Below are positions 56,077-64,000 of a DNA stretch of 64,000 nt, piece by piece. Both the position numbers and the translations under genes were made by a program. The first letter of the stretch is position 1, and each line of letters begins with the position of its first letter. Origin of the DNA: Pseudomonas sp. B21_DOA (GTDB taxonomy: Bacteria > Pseudomonadota > Gammaproteobacteria > Pseudomonadales > Pseudomonadaceae); contig CP086683.1 in the NCBI GenBank assembly GCA_030544685.1, positions 4,402,001-4,466,000 of the forward strand, in the 5' to 3' direction. The notes beneath the pieces were generated by a model. The model was not told the DNA's origin. It did not search any database and saw nothing but the letters and a program-made list of their open reading frames with translations.

Positions 56077-57615
56077 TACCAAAGAGTCCAATCAGGCACG
56101 TGGGGATGCTGCACGCGAATCGCGTCTGCGGTGGGCGCATTGATATAGACGGCGCGGACTCCACTGCCGTCTCTTCTTCCAAGAGGGTGATTCCAATTTG
56201 CGGACATGTGAATGTATTTCAACCTCAGCAGGTTTTCCTCTTGCTGAGTTGTGGTGTAGTCACCTGCGACAAATCGATCGCACAACGCCTGAAGCTCTGA
56301 CGGGACCGCCAAAGCAGCCGTGGCTGGAATATCATCGAAGCGAACCCCTTCTCTTTTGCCAAGCTATGCATCACCCGAAGATATACCCTCGACAACAACC
56401 CGCTTACGGGACGTTTGAGTTGCAGAGCTGCATAGACGCGCTTTCTACGGGGACTGAGCCGATCCTGTTGATCCACGGGCAGGAGAAGCGCGTCCGGCGT
56501 AACAATTTCCAGCAGATCTTCGGGCCACCCCTTGAGATCCACTCATTTTTAATAACCATGGCATCGCGGTAGATCGACGTAGTAGATACATCGGTAAACT
56601 TCGAGACTTCAAGCGTTTGCATTGGACTGACGAGTACACACTCTTCAATGTCATCGCGGTAACCGCCGCCGATATCGGAATGCACCCCAGGAAGAACGAC
56701 TTCCAAGTGGTCGGCTTTAACACGACTCAATGCGAAATTAGCGCGATATTCGTCCCGCGCCGACAGCTGAACGACGTCAGTAAAAAACCGCCGGTCGAGG
56801 TAGAGCTTGATACCCGTGGCCACAGGACTTTTAACGTTGCCAAAATTCGACCAGCCAGCGACCGACGGCACGGTGTCGAACAGCCCGATGAATCCCATGT
56901 TGATGCTGCCTTGGTACTGATCGATAAAGGTGCGACTAAAGTCGCTCGCATTGTTGCGCAATACATCTCCGAGTGGCCCTTGTTTTCCACGGACGACTGC
57001 ATTGGCAAAATGCCTCGCGGCAGCTGCGCCTCGACTAAAACCGAACGTATCGAAAGTCAGCGAGGTAATTTCACTGTTTGGATTTTCGTTGATTACATCT
57101 TCAATACGCGATTTGATCTCGCTAAATGATTGTTGGACACGACCCGCTATACCAGTGTCTCCGCGGCCCGTGCCTGCTCCGAATGTACTGTCCTCTTCTC
57201 CCGATTGAGTGCCAATCCCCTCTATGTACACCCTGCGAAACGCCCGCTTGTGCGAGCCGTCTCCTTCGGCTTTCTGAGGTGCGAAGTACAGTTCGCTCAG
57301 TTTGTAAACGTTGGTTGTTTCATTGGCATAGCTACTGTCTGGATTGCGCATATAGGGCTTGCAACTGGCATCGATATCTTCAAGCGCAATCGGATGCTGA
57401 GCACCACACAACAACCCCGCAGCTGAGTTGTTCGCGTTGTTGCCCGTGCCATCAAAGAACACCCCAATCCTCAATGCAATCCCGATTTTCTCAGGTTCGC
57501 GCGCGGGCTCTTTACCGTGTTTCTCATACTCGGCCCAATGCTGGGCGTGGATGTCGACGGGTTTGGCTTCTTCGTAACGATAGTTTTTCGGCGGGTTTGG
57601 AACGTAGCCACTCAA
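56076..57615 (-). pseudogene. DUF2235 domain lipase, putative type VI secretion effector, two frameshifts
   Basis: A ~513-residue alpha/beta hydrolase of the Tle1-like DUF2235 family. RIGVFFDGTGNN opens the domain near residue 55; the nucleophile elbow is GFSRG in TFDTFGFSRGAAAARHFAN; GFIGLFDTVPSV carries the Asp and LPGVHSDIGGGY the His. Two one-base losses break the C terminus: GGGG on the coding strand at 56528-56531 and at 56345-56348. Restoring both gives WPEDLLEIVTPDALLLPVDQ on to QHPHVPDWTLW. Start is TTG 57615 (SGYVPNPPKNY) with AGAAGGA upstream. It likely attacks phospholipids of rivals; no VgrG or PAAR gene is nearby. Confidence 0.8.
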
Positions 57616-57718
57616 TCCTTGATTCCTTCTGATCCTTGAAGAACGGCCGGAAGGGTGACAGCCGGAAGGGGACGGTGCAAGCCGTGGCGGTGTGCCAGCC
57701 ATGGGGCGTTAGTGCGCG

Positions 57719-57747
57719 CAGGCTCACTCCCAAAGGGAATGAGCCTG
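57719..57747. terminator. hairpin between DUF2235 and ars genes
   Basis: CAGGCTCACTCCC and GGGAATGAGCCTG pair across three bases, 16 bases after the arsH stop on the minus strand. It lacks a strong T run and could be a worn REP arm. Confidence 0.5.
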
Positions 57748-57762
57748 GCTGGGGATGGCGGG

Positions 57763-58460
57763 TCAAATCGACCGCTGATTCACCCGCGCCATCAACTGTT
57801 CAGCACTTTCCTTGCGCTCGGAATAGCGGTCCACCAGATGCGCCTGCTGCCCCCGCAGCAGCACGGTGAACTTGACCAGTTCTTCCATCACATCCACCAC
57901 ACGGTCGTAGAACGGCGAGGGTTTCATCCGCCCTGCTTCGTCGAATTCCATATAGGCCTTCGGCACCGAGGATTGGTTGGGGATGGTGAACATGCGCATC
58001 CAGCGGCCGAGGACGCGTAGTTGGTTGACCACGTTGAACGACTGCGAGCCGCCGCAGACTTGCATCACCGCCAGGGTTTTGCCTTGGGTCGGGCGTACAG
58101 CGCCAAGTTCGAGGGGATCCAGTCGATCTGTGCTTTGAACACGGCGGACATCGCGCCGTGGCGTTCCGGCGAGCACCAGACCTGGCCTTCCGACCACATC
58201 ACCAGATCGCGCAGTTCCTGGACCTTGGGATGGTCGACCGGGACGTCGTCGGGTAAGGGTAGACCGGATGGGTTGAAGATCCGCGTTTCGGCGCCGAAGT
58301 GCTCAAGCAGGCGTGCGGCCTCCTCGACCAGCAAACGGCTGAACGAGCGCTCGCGGGTCGAGCCGTAGAGCAGAAGGATGCGCGGTTTGTGTTCGCCGAC
58401 ATTCGATGGCTTGGCCGCGTCGAACAGACTTGCGTCGAGGTTGGGCAGCTGGTCTGACAT
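57763..58460 (-). pseudogene. arsH: ArsH NADPH-dependent FMN reductase, frameshifted
   Basis: ArsH oxidizes trivalent organoarsenicals and reduces quinones and flavins. [20 protein letters not shown] is the flavodoxin-like phosphate loop; [22 protein letters not shown] precedes the break. One G added to GGGG at 58113-58116 restores [40 protein letters not shown] and a ~233-residue protein. It is the last gene of arsR-arsC-arsH, nine bases after arsC. Probably intact in the organism. Confidence 0.87.
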
Positions 58461-58469
58461 GAAGCCTCC

Positions 58470-58940
58470 TTACAGCGTGCCGATGCGGTCGAGTTCGGCT
58501 TTCAGTTGCTCGCGACTGAGCGAGTGAAACGGCAGATCGAGGAAGGCCTGGCAGCGCTGGCCGATGCGCATCAAAGTGGCCTGGAAAGCCGCGTCGATTG
58601 ACGCTTCGTCGCCCTGCACTTCGGACGGATCCTCCAGTCCCCAATGCGTTTTCAGTGCCAGACCGAAATACACCGGACAGGTTTCGCCGGCGGCTTTGTC
58701 GCAGACAGTGATGACGATATCCGGCGGGTTGTTTGCGAAGGCGTCGTTGCCTTTGCTGTGCAACCCGTCGATGGCGATACCGTGCTTTTGCAAAGTCGAC
58801 AGGCTACGCGGCAGAACCTGGCCTTTGGGAAAACTGCCGGCACTCACCGCTTGGAAACCAGCGGGGGCCAGGTGATTGAACATGCCTTCGGAAAGAATGC
58901 TGCGGCAGCTGTTGGCCGTGCACATGAACAGGACTCGCAT
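58470..58940 (-). CDS. arsC: arsenate reductase, thioredoxin-coupled type
   Basis: A 156-residue low-molecular-weight phosphatase-fold arsenate reductase, reducing As(V) to As(III). The P loop is C7-TANSC-R13; Cys80 and Cys88 in ITVCDKAAGETCPVYFG form the redox relay with Cys7, so thioredoxin is the expected donor. The second gene of the ars unit; no arsB or acr3 pump gene lies between arsR and arsC, where one would normally be. Confidence 0.92.
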   Translation of the reverse strand: MRVLFMCTANSCRSILSEGMFNHLAPAGFQAVSAGSFPKGQVLPRSLSTLQKHGIAIDGLHSKGNDAFANNPPDIVITVCDKAAGETCPVYFGLALKTHWGLEDPSEVQGDEASIDAAFQATLMRIGQRCQAFLDLPFHSLSREQLKAELDRIGTL

Positions 58941-58967
58941 CGTCGCGCTCCGTAAAAAGTGAAAGAT

Positions 58968-59315
58968 TCAGCAGCAGGCGCGTTCGCGCACGGGACGGCC
59001 ATCCATGTTTTGCAGGCGTGCGGAGTTGTCCTTGAGCCAATCGGCATTGGCCTTGACCGTCACCTGGAGTATTTCGCTGATCCATACCGGCAGCTCCGGG
59101 TTCAGGCGGTAATACACCCACTGGCCCTGACGGCGGTCGAGCAGCAAACCATTGCTGCGCAGTTGCGCGAGGTGGCGGCTGATTTTCGGCTGGCTGTCGC
59201 CCAGCGCGCACATCAGCTCGCAGACACAGAGCTCGCCTTGCTCGGCGATGAGCAAAATGGCGCGGACGCGGGTCTCGTCAGCGAGGCTTTTGAAGACTTC
59301 GGTGGGGGTGATCAT
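58968..59315 (-). CDS. arsR: ArsR family arsenic-responsive repressor
   Basis: A 115-residue winged-helix repressor released by As(III). FKSLADETRVRAILLIAEQG and ELCVCEL carry Cys30 and Cys32 (the arsenic site), with Cys36 nearby; DSQPKISRHLAQLRSNGLL is the recognition region. The C-terminal RACC adds two more Cys. A near-perfect 22-base palindrome 30 bases upstream of its start is the likely operator. First gene of the ars unit. Confidence 0.92.
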   Translation of the reverse strand: MITPTEVFKSLADETRVRAILLIAEQGELCVCELMCALGDSQPKISRHLAQLRSNGLLLDRRQGQWVYYRLNPELPVWISEILQVTVKANADWLKDNSARLQNMDGRPVRERACC

Positions 59316-59345
59316 GGTGATCGGCTCGCCATATGCGGGAAATCG

Positions 59346-59367
59346 AATATACGGATATCCATATATT
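59346..59367. promoter_or_regulatory. ArsR operator-like palindrome
   Basis: A 22-base palindrome centred on GATATC (59354-59359) with a single mismatched pair, arms AATATA...TATATT, upstream of arsR. AT-rich arms make it a good overlap with a -10 region. Position and symmetry suit ArsR autorepression. Confidence 0.65.
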
Positions 59368-59400
59368 TATCAACCCGCGAAAGCAGCCACGGTGAATAAC

Positions 59401-59493
59401 CCTGTGGGAGCGAGCCTGCTCGCGAAGGCGGTGGGTCAGGCGAGATTTGAGTATCAGATACACCGCTTTCGCGAGCAGGCTCGCTCCCACAGG
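59401..59493. repeat. REPIN between ars and LysR genes
   Basis: GGGAGCGAGCCTGCTCGCGA and inverse flank a loop of about 45 bases; it lies between the arsR promoter and the 3' end of the LysR gene. Confidence 0.92.
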
Positions 59494-59512
59494 GGATTTG
59501 GATGCGGCAGGT

Positions 59513-60395
59513 TTAACCGCGTAAAAGCCCCTGCTCCGCCTCACACAACCCCACTACATAATCCCAGACCACCCGCAGCCGCACCGATTTGTGCAGCTCG
59601 CGCCGCGTGCTGATCCAGTAACTGCGCTCGATGCTTTCATCCGGCAACAGCGCCACCAGATCCGGGTCGGACGCGGCCATGTAACACGGCAGCACGGCGA
59701 TGCCCAACCCCGAGCGCGCCGCTTCCTGTTGGGCAATGACGCTGGTGCTGTGAAACACCACGCGCGGGCTGCGGCAGAAGCTATTGAGGAACATCAGTTC
59801 CTGGCTGAACAGCAGATCATCCACGTAACCGATCCACGCGTGTCGGCCGAGGTCTTCGCGGCTATGCAGCGGCGGCGATTTGTCGAGGTAACTCTGGCTG
59901 GCGTACAACGCAAGCCGATAGTCAGTGAGCTTGCGCGTGACCAGCATGTCGGCGGATGGACGCTCGAGGTGGATGCTGATTTCCGCTTCGCGGTTGAGAA
60001 TGCTGACGAAGCGCGGCACGGCGACCAGTTCCACCTCGAGGCCGGGGTAACGCTCAAACAAGCCGATCATGCGACTGGCGAGAAACTTGATGCCCAGCCC
60101 TTCGGTGACCCCCACACGGATCTTGCCCAGCGGCGCCGTGGACTGAGTGATTTCTTCCTGCGCCAGGAGCGCGACGTTTTCCATCGCTTCGGCGTGCTTG
60201 AGCAGCGCCTCCCCGCCGGGGTCATTTCATAGCCTTGGGCGTGCTGGACGAACAGCGCCGTGCCGAGGCTTTTCTCGATCGATTCAATATGCCGCGCCAC
60301 CGTCGCGTGGGTGGTGTTGAGCCGGCGCGCGGCGGTGAGCAGGCGGCCGCTGCGTTGCAGCTCGAGAAAAAGCGCAGGTCGTTCCAGTCGAACAT
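59513..60395 (-). pseudogene. LysR family regulator, frameshifted
   Basis: A ~294-residue LysR regulator. FDWNDLRFFLELQRSGRLLT and ATVARHIESIEKSLGTALFV make the winged helix; the frame breaks after YEMTPAG. One more G in the G4 run (CCCC 60211-60214 on plus) restores EALLKHAEAMENVALLAQEE and the effector domain (VTEGLGIKFLASRMIGLFER, LALYASQSYLDKSP). AAGGA precedes ATG 60395. It is divergent from the GMC oxidoreductase/MHS transporter pair, its probable targets. Probable sequencing error. Confidence 0.83.
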
Positions 60396-60528
60396 GGCAG
60401 GTCCTTGTCAGCTGTCGTCACTTCGGGCTGTTTGAAAACGCACAGCGGCTGCGCAAAAACTAACATTCTTTTAACGAAAGCTAACAACTAGAGTGTCCGA
60501 CAATAAAAACAAAAAGCGAGGTCAGGGC

Positions 60529-62190
60529 ATGCACACGTCCCTGGATGAATTCGACTACATCGTGGTCGGCGCCGGCCCTGCCGGGTGCTTGCTGGCCAAC
60601 CGGCTCTCAGCGGATCCCCAGCAACGGGTGTTGCTGCTCGAAGCCGGCGGACGCGACAACTACGCCTGGATTCACATTCCTGTGGGTTACCTGTTCTGCA
60701 TCGGTAATCCGCGCACCGACTGGTGCTTCAAAACCGAACAACAACCGGGCCTCAATGGCCGCGCGCTGAGTTATCCGCGCGGCAAGGTGCTGGGCGGCTG
60801 TTCGTCGATCAACGGCATGATCTACATGCGCGGCCAGGCCGGCGACTATGACGGCTGGGCGGCAGCGGGCAATCCGGGCTGGGCCTGGAAAGACGTGCTG
60901 CCGCTGTTCAAACAGAGCGAAAACCACTTTGCCGGCGGCGCTGAATTTCATGGCGATCAGGGTGAATGGCGGGTCGAGCAACAGCGCCTGTCGTGGCCGA
61001 TTCTGGATGCCTTTCGCAGCGCTGCCGAGCAAAGCGGCATCGCCAGCATCAATGACTTCAACCAGGGCGACAACGAGGGCTGCGGCTACTTTCAGGTCAA
61101 CCAGAAAGCCGGGGTGCGCTGGAACGCGGCCAAGGCATTTTTGAAACCGCTGCGAGGCCGGGCGAACCTGACTGTGCTGACCGGCGTAGAGGTTGATCGT
61201 TTGTTGCTGGAGGACGGCCGCGCGACGAAAGTCCGCGCGCAGCATGAAGGCCAGACCAGACAGTTCAAGGCGCGCAAGGAGATTGTTTTGTGCGCCGGCT
61301 CGGTCGGTTCACCGAGCATTCTGCAGCGCTCGGGAATCGGTCCGCGCCCGCTGCTCGAACGCTTGGGCATCGGCGTGATTCATGAGTTGCCGGGCGTCGG
61401 CGGCAACTTGCAGGATCACCTGCAACTGCGCCTTATCTACAAGCTGGAAAACGCCCGCACCCTGAACCAGATCGCCGGTAGCGTATGGGGCAAGATGGGC
61501 ATGGGCCTGCGTTATCTGTACGACCGCAGCGGGCCGCTGTCGATGGCGCCGAGTCAGTTGGGCGCGTTCGCCCGATCCGGCCCGGAGCAAACTTCGGCGA
61601 ACCTGCAATACCACGTGCAGCCGCTGTCGCTGGAGCGCTTTGGCGAGCCACTGCACAGCTTCCCGGCGTTCACCGCCTCGGTGTGCGACCTGCGCCCGCA
61701 GAGCCGTGGACGCATTGAAATACGCTCCGCCGATCCGCAAGCGGCACCGCTGATCCAGCCCAATTACCTCAGCCATCCAGAAGATCTGCGCGTCGCCGCC
61801 GATGCGATTCGCCTGACCCGGCGCATTGTCAGCGCCCCTGCCCTGCAAGCGTTCAAACCGGTCGAATACCTGCCCGGCGACAGCTTGCAAAGCGAAGAAC
61901 AATTGCATGAAGCGGCGGCGAAAATCGGCACGACGATTTTCCATCCGGTCGGCACTTGCCGCATGGGCAACGACGGAGACGCGGTGGTCGATGCGCAGCT
62001 GCGCGTGCACGGCGTACCGGGGTTGCGCGTTGCCGATGCGTCGATCATGCCGAGAATTACCTCAGGCAATACCTGTTCGCCTACGCTGATGATTGCCGAG
62101 AAGGCGGCACAACTGATTTTGTCCAGATCGGCAGATATTTCCCCTGTGGGAGCGAGCCTGCTCGCGAATGCGGTAGCTCACTCAGCCTAG
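60529..62190 (+). CDS. GMC family oxidoreductase (choline dehydrogenase-like)
   Basis: A 553-residue flavoprotein dehydrogenase. YIVVGAGPAGCLLANRLS is the FAD fold; SYPRGKVLGGCSSINGMIYM is GMC signature 1, and VLCAGSVGSPSILQRSGIGP signature 2; the catalytic His appears in FHPVGTCRMG and the second near SGNTCSPTLMIAEKAA. It oxidizes an alcohol; the donor is unknown. ATG 60529 is chosen; a GTG at 60493 would add 12 Lys-rich residues. The last ~15 residues (PVGASLLANAVAHSA) come from a REPIN that also supplies the stop codon. Confidence 0.88.
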   Translation: MHTSLDEFDYIVVGAGPAGCLLANRLSADPQQRVLLLEAGGRDNYAWIHIPVGYLFCIGNPRTDWCFKTEQQPGLNGRALSYPRGKVLGGCSSINGMIYMRGQAGDYDGWAAAGNPGWAWKDVLPLFKQSENHFAGGAEFHGDQGEWRVEQQRLSWPILDAFRSAAEQSGIASINDFNQGDNEGCGYFQVNQKAGVRWNAAKAFLKPLRGRANLTVLTGVEVDRLLLEDGRATKVRAQHEGQTRQFKARKEIVLCAGSVGSPSILQRSGIGPRPLLERLGIGVIHELPGVGGNLQDHLQLRLIYKLENARTLNQIAGSVWGKMGMGLRYLYDRSGPLSMAPSQLGAFARSGPEQTSANLQYHVQPLSLERFGEPLHSFPAFTASVCDLRPQSRGRIEIRSADPQAAPLIQPNYLSHPEDLRVAADAIRLTRRIVSAPALQAFKPVEYLPGDSLQSEEQLHEAAAKIGTTIFHPVGTCRMGNDGDAVVDAQLRVHGVPGLRVADASIMPRITSGNTCSPTLMIAEKAAQLILSRSADISPVGASLLANAVAHSA

Positions 62191-62236
62191 GAGTTGACTG
62201 ACAAAAAGCTTTCGCGAGCAGGCTCGCTCCCACAGG
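62143..62236. repeat. REPIN overlapping a gene's 3' end
   Basis: GGGAGCGAGCCTGCTCGCGA and its inverse, with the stop codon of the GMC gene (62188-62190) in the loop. It separates the GMC gene from the MHS transporter gene. Confidence 0.92.
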
Positions 62237-62323
62237 AATCATCACCAGACTCAGGCATCGCGCTTCACCCGGACACGCAACACCAGTGGAACAACAAAAA
62301 CAATCACTGTGAGGGATACCGAT

Positions 62324-63946
62324 ATGTCAGACCACGCTCAGCCCCTGGACGCTGCGGGCAGCGCCGAGACCAGCAACGCCACGCAGAAAGTCATCTTCGC
62401 CTCATCACTCGGGACGGTGTTCGAGTGGTATGACTTCTTCCTCTACGGCGCCCTCGCGGCGGTGATCAGCAAGCAGTTCTTCGCCGGGGTCAACGACACC
62501 ACGGCGTTCATCTTCGCGCTGATGGCGTTCGCCGCCGGCTTTATCGTGCGGCCGTTCGGCGCACTGGTGTTCGGCCGTTTGGGCGACATGATCGGACGCA
62601 AATACACCTTTCTTGCAACGATCATTCTGATGGGCGTGGCGACGTTCTGCGTTGGCCTGCTGCCGACCTACGCCAGCATCGGCATCGCCGCGCCGATCAT
62701 TCTGGTGGTGCTGCGCATGCTTCAGGGCTTGGCGCTCGGTGGCGAATACGGTGGTGCGGCGACTTACGTGGCCGAACACGCGCCGATCGGCAAACGCGGT
62801 TTCCACACCAGTTGGATTCAATCGACCGCGACCCTCGGCCTGCTGCTCTCGCTGCTGGTAGTGCTCGGTTGCCGCTACTTCACCGGCGACCAGTTTGAGG
62901 TGTGGGGCTGGCGCATTCCGTTCCTGCTGTCGATCGTGCTGCTGGGTATTTCCACCTGGATTCGCCTGAGCCTGCACGAGTCGCCGGCCTATCTGAAAAT
63001 GAAGGAAGAAGGCAAAACCTCGAAGGCACCGATCCGCGAATCCTTCGGCAAATGGGAAAACCTCAAAGTAGTGCTGATCGCGCTGTTCAGCATCAACGCC
63101 GGGCAAGCAGTGACCTTCTACGCCGCGCAGTTCTATGTGCTGTTCTTCCTCACCCAGTTCCTGAAAATGGACCCGGCGGTGGCCAACAGTCTGCTGATCA
63201 TCAGCGTGGTGATCGGCGCGCCGTTCTTTATCTTTTTCGGCTGGCTGTCGGACAAGGTCGGACGCAAACCCGTGCTGATGCTCGGCCTGCTGCTGGCGAC
63301 CGCACTGTACTTCCCGATCTTCAAGTCCTTGGCACACTACGCCAACCCGGCGATCGATCAGGCCAGCCGTCAGGCACCGATCACCGTCCTCGCCGACCCC
63401 GCCACTTGCACCTTCCAGTTCGATCCGGTGGGCAAGGCTAAATTCGACAGCCCCTGCGACAAGGTCAAGACCTTCCTGGTCAAGCAAGGCCTGCCCTACT
63501 CCAGCGTCGCCGCGCCTGCGGGCAGCGCCGTGCAAGTGAGTGTCGGCGATGTAAAACTCGACGGGTTTGATGAGGCGGCATTGCGCGGCGCGATCACTCT
63601 CGCCGGTTATCCGCAACAGGCTGATATGCAGCAGATCAACAAACCGATGATCGTTGCTCTGATCGTCGCACTGATCATCATTTCGGCCATGTGCTACGGC
63701 CCGCTGGCAGCGCTGATGGTCGAACTGTTCCCGACGCGCATCCGCTACACCTCGATGTCGCTGCCCTATCACATCGGCAACGGCTGGTTTGGCGGGTTCC
63801 TGCCGACGGTGTCGTTCGCGCTGGTGGTGTACACCGGGGATATTTTCTACGGGCTGTGGTATCCGGTGCTGATCACCGGGGTGAGCCTGGTGGTGGGGAT
63901 GATCTGTCTGCGTGAGACGAAGAATATCGATCTCGACAAGAACTGA
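62324..63946 (+). CDS. MFS transporter, metabolite:H+ symporter (MHS) family
   Basis: A 540-residue permease. SSLGTVFEWYDFFLYGALAA in helix 1 and GRLGDMIGRKYTFLATIILM mark the MHS family (ShiA, ProP, KgtP relatives), which import organic acids or betaine-like solutes with protons. Between helices 8 and 9 lies an insertion of ~95 polar residues (from ~348) with two Cys in ATCTFQF and DSPCDKV that may bond. GAGGGA precedes ATG 62324. Together with the GMC dehydrogenase upstream and the divergent LysR it suggests uptake and oxidation of an alcohol or hydroxy acid. Confidence 0.88.
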   Translation: MSDHAQPLDAAGSAETSNATQKVIFASSLGTVFEWYDFFLYGALAAVISKQFFAGVNDTTAFIFALMAFAAGFIVRPFGALVFGRLGDMIGRKYTFLATIILMGVATFCVGLLPTYASIGIAAPIILVVLRMLQGLALGGEYGGAATYVAEHAPIGKRGFHTSWIQSTATLGLLLSLLVVLGCRYFTGDQFEVWGWRIPFLLSIVLLGISTWIRLSLHESPAYLKMKEEGKTSKAPIRESFGKWENLKVVLIALFSINAGQAVTFYAAQFYVLFFLTQFLKMDPAVANSLLIISVVIGAPFFIFFGWLSDKVGRKPVLMLGLLLATALYFPIFKSLAHYANPAIDQASRQAPITVLADPATCTFQFDPVGKAKFDSPCDKVKTFLVKQGLPYSSVAAPAGSAVQVSVGDVKLDGFDEAALRGAITLAGYPQQADMQQINKPMIVALIVALIIISAMCYGPLAALMVELFPTRIRYTSMSLPYHIGNGWFGGFLPTVSFALVVYTGDIFYGLWYPVLITGVSLVVGMICLRETKNIDLDKN

Positions 63947-63961
63947 AAAACCCGCTGACAC

Positions 63962-63997
63962 AATGGCGAGGGAAGCGATTCTCTCGCCATTTTTTTG
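63962..63997 (+). terminator. Rho-independent terminator after MHS gene
   Basis: AATGGCGAG and CTCGCCATT pair, then TTTTTT; 15 bases after the stop. Confidence 0.9.
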
Positions 63998-64000
63998 CTT

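Overview
The window reads as chromosomal DNA of a fluorescent Pseudomonas (P. fluorescens group). The reasons are dense GC-rich coding, dispersed REP/REPIN palindromes of the GGGAGCGAGCCTGCTCGCGA type, a near-twin of the P. fluorescens aryl esterase, and several small families that are Pseudomonas-typical (DUF1652, DUF2789, DUF3087, DUF6338). I saw no rRNA, tRNA, CRISPR array, insertion sequence or prophage.

Layout. (1) 1-11.9 kb is a catabolic-looking island: the edge of an NCS1 permease, a flavin reductase, a chemoreceptor, a luciferase-like monooxygenase, an alpha/beta hydrolase, an FAD monooxygenase, a RidA protein, a DUF1028 protein, an M20 deacylase, a LysR regulator and a second NCS1 permease. 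The parts list resembles the Rut pyrimidine pathway in logic. Two GGTATACC palindromes, before the flavin reductase and between chemoreceptor and monooxygenase, suggest one shared repressor. (2) 12-15 kb holds a GST and the divergent ptrR/sad pair. (3) 14,990-17,114 is a striking tandem array of 16 REPIN hairpins, period about 136 bp. (4) 17-27.6 kb holds an acyltransferase-like membrane protein, two PqiA proteins, a YdiJ-type FAD/Fe-S dehydrogenase, and a glucarate block (dehydratase, MFS carrier with an in-frame stop, LysR). (5) 27.6-40.4 kb is a patchwork of small proteins, a NUDIX hydrolase, a polysaccharide deacetylase, an orphan substrate-binding protein, an SRAP protein, the nucleosidase PpnN, and an HTH-cupin/FAD operon facing an EamA exporter. 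(6) 40.6-46.7 kb is a complete Mrp (Pha) cation/proton antiporter operon with fused A+B. (7) 46.8-55.3 kb mixes an orphan betaine-type binding protein, small proteins, a chemoreceptor with its sensor at the C terminus, a DksA-like protein, a decayed RpiR regulator, a GST and a HEAT-repeat protein. (8) 55.4-57.6 kb is a DUF2235 lipase coupled to a DUF2931 lipoprotein, resembling a type VI effector/immunity pair. (9) 57.8-59.4 kb is arsR-arsC-arsH without a pump. (10) 59.5-64 kb is a LysR, a GMC oxidoreductase and an MHS transporter.

Quality caution. At least fourteen genes are broken in this sequence. Nearly all breaks are single-base losses inside runs of G, C, T or A, and restoring one base gives a normal full-length protein. 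I read most of them as sequencing/assembly errors rather than real pseudogenes. Exceptions are the RpiR gene, which has lost most of its SIS domain, and the MFS gene with a TGG-to-TGA change. These genes are entered as pseudogene with the break position and the protein they would encode.
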